A DNA stretch of 64,000 nt from Bacteroidales bacterium (GCA_012521995.1 JAAYLH010000015.1:1-64000); one strand, 5' to 3'. Positions 33,897 through 43,545 are shown, counted from the stretch's first letter. The notes: generated by a model from the sequence alone, not told the origin. Numbers and translations: made by a program.

Positions 33897-36701
33897 TCAG
33901 AAAGTCTGGAATGCATTGTCGAGGTGGTGGGTCCGCTTGGTGACTTTCAGGTCTTGCAGCATTTGTGATTTTACCCGAATGGTCAGGTTATAGCTTTTTC
34001 GGAAGCCGAAGGGAATCCAGTTAAGGGTCATCTCCCAGCAATGGAGGTCGCGGTAGAGGTCAACCGAGGTATAGGTAATTTCCTTTCGTTCAAAATCGTA
34101 TCCTGAGCGGAAGCCCAGCCTCCATTTGGGCGTAAGGTTAATTGTCCCATTGACATTCAGCGACTGAACCAGGTTTCGGTCGAAACGCTCATCACGGTAA
34201 TTATAGCGTGAGTTGTAATTAAAGGTATAGCCAAACTGAAGCGACCAGGGCACGGTATAATCGACAGCGGGGGGACCTGGCAACAAAACATCTTCGCCCT
34301 GAAACTCAGCCCCTGGTTCGACCCCGCCGCTGTCCAGGCCTTCCTGTCCCCCGGGCATTTGGCCTGCAGGTCCCCTTAGCTGGCTGCCCCCGGTGCTGCT
34401 GGGCTGAGCCTTTGAACTCAACGAATAATTAAAGCTCAGGCTCCAGTTTGTGTTGTTCAGTTTAAGCAGCTTGTTCTGTGACTCCCACAGGAAACGGTCG
34501 ATGGCTCGCCCCAACGAGTCGGTATCATAAACAGTCCAGCCGCTGGAATAGGTAATGTCAAAATTATTGAACAGCCTGGTGCGGGCAGAAACCCTGATAT
34601 CGGAGAAATTAAGGGAATCGCGTGCAATGTCGTAACCCCCGTTGATGGAGAAATTGTCGAGCAGGGCGATCTTTCGTTCTCCGCGTTCTGTGGTGTCACG
34701 GCGGTTCCTGACTTTCATTTCCAGGTTATTTCCCAGGGAAAAGTTCAGGGTGCCCGAGCGGTTGGCCTGGGGTCCCTGGTAAATCCCCTGTTCGAAGATG
34801 GAGTATTGAACATCACGGTCCTCCAGGGGATTATAATAATTCTTGTAATAGCCCCAGAATGGGCTCCCAAAATCAGGCCTGTAATTAAAGCTCAAGTTGG
34901 GAGAGAGCACGTGGCGCACGGCCAGGATGGGCCCGCGGCGAAACTGCACCATCCCGTAAAGGCGGGTGTTCAGACTGGCACTGTAGTTAAAATCGCGGGC
35001 AGCCCTGAAGCCCGGCACCGTATCGGTCACCACCCTGCCAAAGAGGGTATCGCCCCCTTGCACATACATCGCCTCAGGGTCCCAGTCGCGTTCAATGGTG
35101 GAAAAATACCAGCGCTCATTGTAATTGAAACTGTTGCTCAGGTTGAAGTGTTTCAGGACCCTGGTGGAATGGCTGATGGGAATGGCATGGCTGACCCCAT
35201 TGCGGAAGCGCGACCAGGTTTCCTTTTGAAAAAGCAGGGAATCGACCGTATGAATCTCGTTGCGGGCGTTCATAGTATAATTCATGGTGATGTTCTCATA
35301 CCACTTCGGCTCACCCCTTGAGTCCTTCCTTCTGAAGGGATGCAGGCGGTTTACGCTGAAAGCGATTTCAGGAAGGCTCAAATCGACGGATTTATTGATG
35401 GTGTTCTGACTGTGCCTGAAGTTGGCCGAGAAGTTATAACGCCCAGCCCAGTTGGCAGTATAGGAAACGTTGGATGAGAAAGTATTGGACAGGTAGTCTT
35501 GTTCGGAGGTAGGGTTAAACCTGCTGGCCTGTGAGCTCCCGGCATTGACGTTGGCCCTGAAAACACTGTTGGGTCTTGCCTTGGGGTCCTGGCTATGATT
35601 CCATACCACACGAAAATCGCGGTTGCGCGAATAATCGGGCAGACCTTCCTCCCCAAGGATGTTGATGGCATAGGTAAGGTTCAACGAGCCCGAATAGCGG
35701 TAGCGCACCCGGTAATTAGACCCTATTTTTGCGGCCCAGCTTCCGCGGGTATAAATGTCGCCCCGCAGCGAGAGATCGACATAATCATTGATACCCCAAT
35801 AGAAACCACCGTTCTCAAGGAAAAATCCCCTATTGGTGGTCTCACCATAAGAAGGCATCAGTACTCCCGAAGCTTGCCCACGCTTGTTGGGGAAAAAACC
35901 AAAAGGAACGACCAGGGGGGTAGGCACCCCTTCAATGACTAAAAAGGCAAGACTGGTAATGATTTTGTCTTCAGGAATAATCTTGGCTTTTCGGAAGCCA
36001 ATGTGAAAGTGGGGATCGGGGTCATCACAGGTGGTAAATTTCCCGTCCTGGACATGGATCACTTTCGAGGGTTGAATCTTCACCACTTCCCCGTGGAGGA
36101 AGCCGTCGGCTTCTTCAGTGAACACCTGAAAGGTCCTTCCGCGTTTGGATTCAAAATTATACCACATCTCTTTTGACTGAAAAGACTGGTCACCTTCTGT
36201 AAAGACGGGAAACTGGTGCAGCACCCCTGTTGAGTCATTTATTCCACTGGCATACAGTTCATTGCGCCTAAAATCGATCTCCACATAACCTGCCTCCAGG
36301 TGTATCTCTCCATATACCAGGTCAGCTGTGCCGTACAAATAAACCTTACGTTCACGCACGTTGAAAAACATACTGTCGACAGAGGAATAATCGACGCGTG
36401 CATCCAGGATGGTTCCCGATCCCCTGTGCCTGGGGGCTTCCTGCCCAAGCAGTGAGTCTGGCAGGGTATTTGTACCGGGAATGGTATCGGATACCAACAA
36501 AGGGTTTGCAGGATAGCCTGACCTGGCCAGGCTATCGGGCAAATCAACAGGAGCACTTGAGCGGGTACGGGCAGGTACAGTATCGGGAAGCTGCAGGGGC
36601 TGAGCACTGAGCCCGCCTGCTGTTGCCGCCTTCATTTGCCCTACCAAAACAATGAGGAAGAGCAGTAAGGCAAAAAACTTAAATCCCAGGTTTGTACCCA
36701 A
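33897..36701 (-). CDS. lptD: LptD-like outer-membrane LPS assembly protein
   Basis: 934 residues. The start is TTG at 36701; it gives a full signal peptide (about 1-27), and no earlier ATG in this frame does so. An OstA-like N-terminal domain (about 120-230) contains VDYSSVDSMFF and KVYLYGTADLVYG, followed by the long beta barrel ending in aromatic strands. The family inserts lipopolysaccharide in the outer leaflet. A proline/glycine-rich insert (about 755-800) lies between barrel strands. Its neighbours downstream are not part of the Lpt system. The divergent amidase starts 100 bp away. Confidence 0.88.
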   Translation of the reverse strand: MGTNLGFKFFALLLFLIVLVGQMKAATAGGLSAQPLQLPDTVPARTRSSAPVDLPDSLARSGYPANPLLVSDTIPGTNTLPDSLLGQEAPRHRGSGTILDARVDYSSVDSMFFNVRERKVYLYGTADLVYGEIHLEAGYVEIDFRRNELYASGINDSTGVLHQFPVFTEGDQSFQSKEMWYNFESKRGRTFQVFTEEADGFLHGEVVKIQPSKVIHVQDGKFTTCDDPDPHFHIGFRKAKIIPEDKIITSLAFLVIEGVPTPLVVPFGFFPNKRGQASGVLMPSYGETTNRGFFLENGGFYWGINDYVDLSLRGDIYTRGSWAAKIGSNYRVRYRYSGSLNLTYAINILGEEGLPDYSRNRDFRVVWNHSQDPKARPNSVFRANVNAGSSQASRFNPTSEQDYLSNTFSSNVSYTANWAGRYNFSANFRHSQNTINKSVDLSLPEIAFSVNRLHPFRRKDSRGEPKWYENITMNYTMNARNEIHTVDSLLFQKETWSRFRNGVSHAIPISHSTRVLKHFNLSNSFNYNERWYFSTIERDWDPEAMYVQGGDTLFGRVVTDTVPGFRAARDFNYSASLNTRLYGMVQFRRGPILAVRHVLSPNLSFNYRPDFGSPFWGYYKNYYNPLEDRDVQYSIFEQGIYQGPQANRSGTLNFSLGNNLEMKVRNRRDTTERGERKIALLDNFSINGGYDIARDSLNFSDIRVSARTRLFNNFDITYSSGWTVYDTDSLGRAIDRFLWESQNKLLKLNNTNWSLSFNYSLSSKAQPSSTGGSQLRGPAGQMPGGQEGLDSGGVEPGAEFQGEDVLLPGPPAVDYTVPWSLQFGYTFNYNSRYNYRDERFDRNLVQSLNVNGTINLTPKWRLGFRSGYDFERKEITYTSVDLYRDLHCWEMTLNWIPFGFRKSYNLTIRVKSQMLQDLKVTKRTHHLDNAFQTF

Positions 36702-36722
36702 TTTTATTTAATGTTACTTTTG
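36692..36722 (+). promoter_or_regulatory. Promoter of the amidase operon
   Basis: TTG (36692-36694), 20-bp spacer, TACTTTTG (36715-36722), an exact -7 match. It overlaps the start of the divergent lptD gene. The GTG start of the amidase lies 80 bp downstream. Confidence 0.55.
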
Positions 36723-36801
36723 TATAATAAGAATGGGCCTGTTGCGTATTATTACCAATGGTTAGCATGGGCAAAACTAACTAAAAAATTGCTTAATAAA
36801 G

Positions 36802-37983
36802 GTGAAACGTTTCTTAATAATTTTTGGTATCTCATTGCTGCTGGTCTCCTTGCCGGCAGAGCTTTTTGCTGACCGCCGGGGTTTTGTTCGCACGGTGGTC
36901 ATTGATGCAGGCCACGGGGGCAAGGACCCTGGTGCTGTTGGAAGCAGGACACAGGAGAAGAACATCACCCTTTCCATCGCATTAAAGCTTGGCGATTACA
37001 TCAAGCAAAACTTTTCAGACGTAAAGGTCATTTACACGCGCGATACGGATGTTTTTGTGGAATTGCACCGCAGAGCACAGATTGCCAACGAGAACCATGC
37101 CGACCTTTTCATTTCCATCCATTGTAACAGCGCGCGCAATTCCTCTGCTTATGGCTCCGAAACATTCGTGATGGGAATTGACCGCAGCCGTGCCAACCTC
37201 GAGGTGGCCAAAAAAGAAAACGCTGCCATCCTCTATGAGGAGGATTACCTGGAGACTTACGATGGCTATGATCCCAATTCTCCCGAATCGAATATTATCT
37301 TTACCCTTTTTCAGAATGAATACCTCAACCGTAGCCTCGACCTGGCCTCCCTGGTGCAGGACCAGTTCAGGGAAAGGGCCAAACGAGTAGACCGCGGCGT
37401 AAAACAGGAAGGGTTTATTGTGCTCTACCGCGCCACCATGCCTGCTATCCTGGTGGAGGCAGGCTTCCTGAGCAATGCACGTGAAGAGGCCTACCTTGCT
37501 TCGGCAGAGGGCCAGGATCATATCGCATCGGCCATTTTCAGGGCATTTCGCGATTATAAAACCCAGCAAGACCAGATTGCTGCCTCCTGGGATCAGCAAC
37601 TCCTGGCACAACATACTGAAACCCCTGAAGAATCCGGGCCTGTCAGCCCCAAACCTGCTGTTGCCGCTACCGGCCCCGCCCGGGAAACCACAGAAAACAG
37701 CCCCCAGATCATTTTCAAGGTGCAGTTTGCCTCCACGCGCGAAAAAAAACCATTGGATGCCCCGGAATTTAAAGACCTGGAGCAGGTTGATTACTATTTC
37801 CAGGATGGCCTGTACAAATATACTGTAGGCAATGTGATGACCCTCGAGGATGCTGCAGTGATCCAGGACCAGGTGCAGATGGCAGGCTTTAAGGATGCCT
37901 TTGTGGTGGCCTTTCACAACAACCAGCGGATAAGCCCCGCTGAAGCACTCCGCTTGTTGAACCAGTTTAAAACTAACCCTTAA
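36802..37983 (+). CDS. N-acetylmuramoyl-L-alanine amidase
   Basis: 393 residues from a GTG start; the signal peptide follows immediately (hydrophobic 4-18, cleavage near LFADRR). The Amidase_3 domain (about 30-250) has IDAGHGGKDPG (zinc His), FISIHCNS (second zinc His) and LVEAGFLSN (catalytic Glu). Residues about 310-390 resemble a SPOR-like domain (FKVQFAST to KDAFVVAF), which would bind denuded glycan strands at the division site. It cuts the amide bond between peptide and MurNAc. The MCE gene starts 10 bp later. Confidence 0.92.
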   Translation: MKRFLIIFGISLLLVSLPAELFADRRGFVRTVVIDAGHGGKDPGAVGSRTQEKNITLSIALKLGDYIKQNFSDVKVIYTRDTDVFVELHRRAQIANENHADLFISIHCNSARNSSAYGSETFVMGIDRSRANLEVAKKENAAILYEEDYLETYDGYDPNSPESNIIFTLFQNEYLNRSLDLASLVQDQFRERAKRVDRGVKQEGFIVLYRATMPAILVEAGFLSNAREEAYLASAEGQDHIASAIFRAFRDYKTQQDQIAASWDQQLLAQHTETPEESGPVSPKPAVAATGPARETTENSPQIIFKVQFASTREKKPLDAPEFKDLEQVDYYFQDGLYKYTVGNVMTLEDAAVIQDQVQMAGFKDAFVVAFHNNQRISPAEALRLLNQFKTNP

Positions 37984-37993
37984 TTCTCCCATT

Positions 37994-38917
37994 TTGAAAT
38001 TTTCAAGAGAAGCTAAACTCGGCCTTCTGGGAACACTGACCCTGTTCCTGTTTATTTGGGGCTTATCCTACCTTAAAGGAAAAGATCTCTTTTCCCGACA
38101 GATCACCCTGATTACTGAATATGATAATGTTTCAGGACTGGTGGAGACCAACCCCGTTGTTGTCTCCGGGGTTAAGATCGGGCAAGTACAGAAAATCACC
38201 TTTCACCCCGATGGCTCGGGCAGAATTATGGTCAGTTTGATCCTGAACAAAGATATTGCCATTCCAAAAAACTCAGTGGCCCACCTGAAAGGAGGTGATT
38301 TTATGGGGTTTCGCGAAATTGAACTCCTTCTGGGCGATGCGCCCGAAAGGGTTTCAAATGGCGACACCCTTATCTCCAAAACCTCCTCTTCCCTTATGGA
38401 AGATGTGGGGCAGCAGTTCGGCCCTCTCAAACAGCAAGCTGAAGGACTCCTGCTTAGTATTGACTCGGTTTTGACTGCCATAAATTTTGTTTTCAACGAG
38501 GACACCCGTAAGAACCTTAGCCTGAGCATTGAAAGCATGAAGAATACCATGGTGACCGTAGATCAGCAGTCAAACCGCCTTGCCGCCATTATGGCCAATG
38601 CCGAATCCATCACCGCCAACCTGAAGGATAATAACCAAACCATTACCAACATCCTCCAAAACTTCTCAACCATCAGCGATACCCTTGCCGCCCTTGAACT
38701 CGGACGCACCATGGCTGAGGTCAATTCCACTATGGAAGCCTTATCCCTGACCATAGGAAAGATCCAGCGGGGAGAAGGAAGTATGGGCTTATTGGTAAAC
38801 GACGAAGAACTTTACCGTAACCTCGAAACCACCTCAAGGAACCTGGACCTGTTGCTTGAAGATATCAGGAAGAACCCACGCCGTTACATCAACGTCTCGG
38901 TATTTGGAAAGAATTAA
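37994..38917 (+). CDS. mlaD: MCE-family lipid transport protein (MlaD-like)
   Basis: 307 residues from a TTG start 10 bp after the amidase stop. An N-terminal anchor (about 7-25) precedes the MCE domain (about 38-118, with TEYDNVSGLVETNPVVVSGVKIG and the KGGDFMGFREIEL strand). A long helical C-terminal region (about 130-290) follows, more extended than E. coli MlaD and probably able to form a multimeric needle or coiled coil. MCE proteins carry phospholipids between the membranes. The permease and ATPase genes (mlaE, mlaF) are not here. Confidence 0.9.
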   Translation: MKFSREAKLGLLGTLTLFLFIWGLSYLKGKDLFSRQITLITEYDNVSGLVETNPVVVSGVKIGQVQKITFHPDGSGRIMVSLILNKDIAIPKNSVAHLKGGDFMGFREIELLLGDAPERVSNGDTLISKTSSSLMEDVGQQFGPLKQQAEGLLLSIDSVLTAINFVFNEDTRKNLSLSIESMKNTMVTVDQQSNRLAAIMANAESITANLKDNNQTITNILQNFSTISDTLAALELGRTMAEVNSTMEALSLTIGKIQRGEGSMGLLVNDEELYRNLETTSRNLDLLLEDIRKNPRRYINVSVFGKN

Positions 38918-38965
38918 CAAGGCTCAGGAAACCATTTCCTGAGCGAACAAAAAAATAGTCTGCTG

Positions 38966-40462
38966 ATGAATAACGGAAAACCACTGCCTGTCCTTCTTTT
39001 TTTCGCGGCCTTCCTGTTTTCGTTCACTTCGTCAGAATCTTCCCGGACAGCCACTTCCCTTAAAACTGCAGTTGAGCAGTTTTCCAGAGATCCAGCACTA
39101 AAACATGCTTCCTGGGGTGTTTGCGTGGTGGATGTGGCCAGCGGGCAAACCCTGGTCTCTCATCAAGAGGATTTGGGCCTTGTTCCTGCCTCCACCCAAA
39201 AAATCCTGACCACAGCTTCCGCACTGCTGATGCTGGGGCCTGAATATCGTTATGAAACAAGCCTGGGGTATTCGGGCAAACTGGATGCCGATGGAACCCT
39301 GCATGGCGACCTGGTGATCAGGGGCAGCGGTGATCCTGCCTTTGGCTCTTCTAACCTGCATGATTCACTGAGTCTGAACAGGGTATATGCTCGCTGGTTA
39401 AAAGATATGCAGGCTGCAGGGATCAAAAGAATTTCGGGCCGTGTCATTGCAGATGCCAATGTATTTGATGATGAACTGATTCCCCGAAAATGGATATGGG
39501 AGGATATGGGCAACTATTATGGCGCCGGAGCCAGCGGCCTTACAGCCAATGATAATCTCTACACAGTCTACTTTAAGCCTGCCCAAACCGAAGGATTGCC
39601 GGCCGCAGTGCTGTTTACCGAACCCGCTGTCCCCGGCATGGAGTTGATTAACCAGGTGACAACAGGCAAAAGGGGCTCAGGCGACCAAGTGTACATTTTT
39701 GGGGGGCCTTACCAGATGCAGCGCACCCTGAAAGGTACCGTTCCATTGGGAAGCAATAATTTCCCTGTAAAAGGCAGCATTCCCGATCCCCCTTTTTTCG
39801 TAGCTGCCAGCTTCAGCGAGTTCCTCTCGAAAATTATTCCTGATTCAGAAATACTAGCTGTTTCCGTCAGAGACCTGAAGGCTGAAGAAATCACAAGGCT
39901 TAAATCGGTACAATTACTCAGCACCTGGACCTCCCCTCCCCTTGCAAGCCTTGCAGGGCATACCAACCTCAACAGCGTGAACACCTATGCCGAGAACCTG
40001 CTGAAAACAATTGGCCGCATCCTAAAAGGAGAAGGCAGCACCGATGCCGGGATCAAGGCCATGAAGGAATACTGGGATGAAAGAGGGTTGGACACGAGGG
40101 GTATGTTTCTTTATGACGGCAGTGGCCTTTCACCCTCAAACCGCCTGACAGCCAAGCAGTTGACTACAACACTCCGTATAACAGCCCAAAGCTCTGTGGG
40201 CGAAACATTCATCTCAGGCCTGCCCCTGGCCGGACGTACAGGATCCATTGCGGGAAGCTTCAAAGGGACCCCTTCAGAAAACGTACTGAGGGCCAAGAGT
40301 GGCTACCTGGCTAATGCCAGATCCTATGCAGGATATACCCGCAGCAGGGATGGAAAAACACTTGCTTTTGCCCTGATTGTGAACAATTATGAGGGCAGCC
40401 CGGCCTCCATGCGTGAAAAAATGACAAGCCTGATGGACGCCATTACAAGGTATAACCAATAA
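38966..40462 (+). CDS. dacB: D-alanyl-D-alanine carboxypeptidase/endopeptidase (PBP4-type)
   Basis: 498 residues with a signal peptide (hydrophobic 8-20). Active-site SxxK is Ser76-Lys79 in PASTQK; the second motif is the SPSN in DGSGLSPSN and the third KSGYL. It belongs to peptidase family S13. It trims or cuts peptidoglycan cross-links in the periplasm, matching the adjacent amidase. It starts 48 bp after the MCE gene and is probably in the same unit. Confidence 0.92.
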   Translation: MNNGKPLPVLLFFAAFLFSFTSSESSRTATSLKTAVEQFSRDPALKHASWGVCVVDVASGQTLVSHQEDLGLVPASTQKILTTASALLMLGPEYRYETSLGYSGKLDADGTLHGDLVIRGSGDPAFGSSNLHDSLSLNRVYARWLKDMQAAGIKRISGRVIADANVFDDELIPRKWIWEDMGNYYGAGASGLTANDNLYTVYFKPAQTEGLPAAVLFTEPAVPGMELINQVTTGKRGSGDQVYIFGGPYQMQRTLKGTVPLGSNNFPVKGSIPDPPFFVAASFSEFLSKIIPDSEILAVSVRDLKAEEITRLKSVQLLSTWTSPPLASLAGHTNLNSVNTYAENLLKTIGRILKGEGSTDAGIKAMKEYWDERGLDTRGMFLYDGSGLSPSNRLTAKQLTTTLRITAQSSVGETFISGLPLAGRTGSIAGSFKGTPSENVLRAKSGYLANARSYAGYTRSRDGKTLAFALIVNNYEGSPASMREKMTSLMDAITRYNQ

Positions 40463-40572
40463 TAGCCCTTTTTGCGAAAAAATTTAATCAGAAACCAAGG
40501 AAAGAAGAAAAATTTGTTATAATTTAGCAAGCAAAGAGTAATTATTCCTAACTTTTTAAATTATATATTGAC

Positions 40573-41592
40573 ATGCAAGACATAGACTGGGGAAAACTCC
40601 CTTTCGGGTATTTTAAGACGGACTACAATGTGCGTTGCTATTACCGTGACGGCAAATGGGGTGAAGTGGAAGTCTCCTCATCCGAGATCATTAACATCCA
40701 TATGGCAGCCACTTGTTTGCATTATGGACAGGAAGCCTTTGAAGGCATGAAAGCCTATCGTGGAAAGGATGGCAAGATTCGCTTGTTCCGCTGGCAGGAA
40801 AATGCCAAAAGGATCCGCAAATCAGCAGAAGGCGTTCTGATGGCACAGGTTCCTGAAGAACTCTTTTTCGAGATGGTCAGCAAAGCCGTAAAAATGAACG
40901 AACGCTTTGTCCCCCCCTATGGCCATGGTGCATCGCTTTATATCCGCCCCCTGCTTATCGGAACGGGCGTGCAGGTTGGCGTTAGCCCCGCTAAGGAGTA
41001 CCTGTTTATGGTGTTTGTAGGCCCCGTTGGACCATACTTCAAGGAAGGCTTCAACCCGGTAACCATGCAGATCGTTCACGATTACGACCGGGCTGCCCCG
41101 CTTGGCACTGGGCATATCAAGGTTGGCGGAAACTATGCCGGCAGCCTCGCCGCTTCCGAGCGGGCCAAAAAAGAAGGCTATGCTTCCGTAATCTTCCTGG
41201 AAGCAAAAGAAAAGAAATACATTGACGAAGCAGGCCCGGCTAACTTCTTCGCCATTAAGGACAATACCTATGTAACCCCTAAATCCCAGTCCATCCTGCC
41301 TTCCATCACCAATATGAGCCTGATGCAGCTGGCTGAAGAAATGGGCTTAAAGGTGGAACGCCGCCAAGTGGCCGTGGATGAACTGGAAGGCTTCGAGGAA
41401 GCCGGCGCTTGCGGCACCGCAGCCATCATCTCACCCATTGGAAAGATCGTAGTTCGTGAGACCGGCAAGGAATACCATTTCTCGAAAGACGGCAATGCAG
41501 GCCCCATCTCCACAAAACTTTACCAGAAGTTGCTGAATATTCAATACGGAGAAGAACCAGATACCCACGGTTGGGTCACCATCCTGGATTAA
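40573..41592 (+). CDS. ilvE: Branched-chain amino acid aminotransferase
   Basis: 339 residues. The PLP-dependent class IV fold is evident: LHYGQEAFEGMKAYRG near residue 50, YIRPLLIGTG, and the PLP Lys in HIKVGGNYAGS, with EAGACGTAAIISP near the C-terminus. It interconverts leucine, isoleucine and valine with their 2-oxoacids. These 2-oxoacids are also substrates of ferredoxin oxidoreductases like the one encoded at 58.8-61.5 kb, although this is inference. A terminator follows directly. Confidence 0.95.
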   Translation: MQDIDWGKLPFGYFKTDYNVRCYYRDGKWGEVEVSSSEIINIHMAATCLHYGQEAFEGMKAYRGKDGKIRLFRWQENAKRIRKSAEGVLMAQVPEELFFEMVSKAVKMNERFVPPYGHGASLYIRPLLIGTGVQVGVSPAKEYLFMVFVGPVGPYFKEGFNPVTMQIVHDYDRAAPLGTGHIKVGGNYAGSLAASERAKKEGYASVIFLEAKEKKYIDEAGPANFFAIKDNTYVTPKSQSILPSITNMSLMQLAEEMGLKVERRQVAVDELEGFEEAGACGTAAIISPIGKIVVRETGKEYHFSKDGNAGPISTKLYQKLLNIQYGEEPDTHGWVTILD

Positions 41593-41610
41593 TAAAACTT
41601 ACCGCCAATA

Positions 41611-41650
41611 AAAAGAGGCCGTCTCTACAGTCGAGGCGGTCTCTTTTTTT
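41611..41650 (+). terminator. Terminator of ilvE
   Basis: Stem AAAAGAGGCCGTCTC (41611-41625) with GAGGCGGTCTCTTTT (41633-41647), including two G-T pairs, followed by T-run. It begins 18 bp after the stop codon. Confidence 0.85.
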
Positions 41651-41762
41651 TATTGGTTCACTGAAATAATCGAACTTTTCGGCTTTCCTCCAAACCTTCA
41701 AGGCAGTATTTAACATTCCCAGGCAGGTAAACAGGCAGCCTTTGAACTGTTTCAAATCCTAA

Positions 41763-41876
41763 GATAAAACGTAGATAAAACGTATTTTAAACGTAGTTCA
41801 AACGTGTGAAAACGGTTAAACTACGTCTTAACTACGTGTTAACTACGTGTTAACTACGTTTGAACTACGACTCTGA
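41763..41876. repeat. 11-bp palindromic array, element B (convergent junction)
   Basis: Left arm: GATAAAACGTA twice, TTTTAAACGTA, GTTCAAACGTG (41763-41806). After a short centre, the right arm: GTTAAAC, TACGTCTTAAC, TACGTGTTAAC twice, TACGTTTGAAC (41822-41865) and a decayed TACGACTCTGA. It lies between the convergent ilvE and SLC45 genes, each with its own terminator. The flanks CTGTTTCAAATCC (41747-41759) and ATGACTCA (41878-41885) match those of element A. The remaining sequence up to 42157 (about 270 bp) has no gene or repeat I can support. Confidence 0.9.
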
Positions 41877-42157
41877 AATGACTCAGAAGAGGAGCAGGAT
41901 GGCTTGTAGCCTTAGGAAAGTTCTTAGGTGAAATATTAAATTGCCAAGTCATATTGCTTGTTTTGGCTTTCAGAAAAAATGAAGTCGCAGTGATGGAATG
42001 AATGGCGATGAAACCAGTAAAAATCGTTTAGCAGCGTTAAAAAAGTCTCACAATAATTCCGCAAAGGAATTTGATTGAAGCCAGGCCCCTGATTTTTTGA
42101 ACTAAAGACTATGTCTGGATGGCGGTGGCAGTAAAATCCGTGCCCGTCAAGGGAAAG

Positions 42158-42193
42158 AAAAAGGCTGCCCCATGGTTTGGAGGCAGCCTTTTT
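42158..42193. terminator. Bidirectional terminator before the SLC45 gene
   Basis: Perfect stem AAAAAGGCTGCC (42158-42169) with GGCAGCCTTTTT (42182-42193), with A-run and T-run on the two sides, so it can stop transcription from either side. It lies 29 bp past the stop codon of the minus-strand SLC45 gene. It shares the GGCTGCC stem with the terminator at 14775-14810. Confidence 0.85.
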
Positions 42194-42222
42194 CTTAATT
42201 TCCTAAAAGGATGATAGCTCTA

Positions 42223-43530
42223 TCAATGCTTGATTCCCTGGGGCTGGATTTCAACCTCAGGTACTGACTTTTTCTTTCCTTCGGAAACGAATATCCAGAG
42301 GAATGCCGAAATGGACAGGCTGATGCCGCTGATGATGAACACGGTGCGGGGGTCAGCAAGGGCCTTGATCACAAATCCCATCACAAAGCTGGCCACCAGC
42401 TGGGGAAGTACCACGGATAGGTTGAAGATGCCCATGAAGAAGCCCATCCGTGCCCGGTTAACTTTTTCGGACATGATGGCGAAAGGCAAGGAGACCACTG
42501 CCGCCCACCCAAAGCTCAGGAAAGCCATCAGCACGTAAAGGCTGATCTGGTTTTTTGCAAAGAAGACAATGGCAAAATAGCCGAGTGCCATCATGGCCAC
42601 AGCCATCACGTGGGTCTTTACCCTTCCAATTTTTCGGGAGATGGGCTCCAGCACAAAAATGGGCCAGATGGCACCCACGGCATTCAGCAAAAAGAACGAC
42701 CAGCCGATGATCTGCCCGGTAACCAGGTCAGTGGTGGCTACGTCTGCACCAGGAGAATAGGGATTGATTCTCTTTTCAATAAAGATGATGGCATAAATGA
42801 ACATCGTCTGGATGCCCAGCCAGCTAAAGCCGTGGGCAATATAGATCTTCCAGAGTTCGCCCCACTGGGTTTTGGTCTCCTTCACAGGCTCATCCCCTTC
42901 TTTGGCTTCCTCTTCCAGGTGGCGGGGCTCCTCGATAAAGAAAACCGGGATGATGGAGAACAGCAGGATAACAGCTACCCCCACATAGATCAGAATAAAA
43001 TTCCCAAACAAGGCGCCAACAAGATAGGCAAGGCTTCCGAAAAGGTTGGAGATGGACTGCATCCAGGTATAACCCTTGGTGCGTGGCGGGCCGTCGGGCG
43101 TAACATCGGCGATGATTGAACGGGTAGGATTGAAACTGATGTTAATGGCCAGGTCGAGCGTCAGGGCAATGGTGATGGCCACGGCCATGATGCTGCCTAT
43201 GCCCAGGAAAGAGTCAATGGCTCCGATGTGAGGCAGGGCAAAGATGGCCAGACCGGCCAGCAAGCCACCAATCAAGATGAAGGGCCTGCGCCGTCCTCCC
43301 CAAAACCATGCCTTATCGCTGATCAATCCCACAATGGGCTGCCCCAGGATCCCGGCAATGGGTCCCGCCGCCCATACGATTCCTATTTCATGGATATCGA
43401 GCCCGTACTGGGTGCGCAGGATCCAGCTCAGGGCGGCGATCTGAACAGAAAGGCCAAACCCCATGGCGGTGGCCGGCAAGCTCAGGATCGCATAGAAAAA
43501 GTTGCTCAATATTTTCTGAAAGGGTAGCAT
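42223..43530 (-). CDS. SLC45-type MFS sugar transporter
   Basis: 435 residues with about 12 hydrophobic helices. The loop GGRRRPFILIGG after helix 2-3 is the hallmark RRRP motif of the SLC45/plant sucrose transporter branch of the major facilitator superfamily, as is IVGLISDK. It probably carries a disaccharide or its product by proton symport; specificity is not readable. It lies 15 bp after rhlE on the same strand; the pairing with a helicase does not suggest function. Confidence 0.82.
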   Translation of the reverse strand: MLPFQKILSNFFYAILSLPATAMGFGLSVQIAALSWILRTQYGLDIHEIGIVWAAGPIAGILGQPIVGLISDKAWFWGGRRRPFILIGGLLAGLAIFALPHIGAIDSFLGIGSIMAVAITIALTLDLAINISFNPTRSIIADVTPDGPPRTKGYTWMQSISNLFGSLAYLVGALFGNFILIYVGVAVILLFSIIPVFFIEEPRHLEEEAKEGDEPVKETKTQWGELWKIYIAHGFSWLGIQTMFIYAIIFIEKRINPYSPGADVATTDLVTGQIIGWSFFLLNAVGAIWPIFVLEPISRKIGRVKTHVMAVAMMALGYFAIVFFAKNQISLYVLMAFLSFGWAAVVSLPFAIMSEKVNRARMGFFMGIFNLSVVLPQLVASFVMGFVIKALADPRTVFIISGISLSISAFLWIFVSEGKKKSVPEVEIQPQGIKH

Positions 43531-43545
43531 AGTTTTCAGTTTAAA

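Noticed and set aside
36692-36722. Shared operator between lptD and the amidase
   Set aside because: The gap is short and holds one promoter, but no palindrome is visible, so there is no support for a shared regulator.
41886-42157. A structured RNA gene in the ilvE/SLC45 gap
   Set aside because: I looked for the conserved cores of RNase P RNA, tmRNA and 6S RNA and saw none; the sequence is not obviously paired outside element B and the two terminators. A covariance-model search would settle this.
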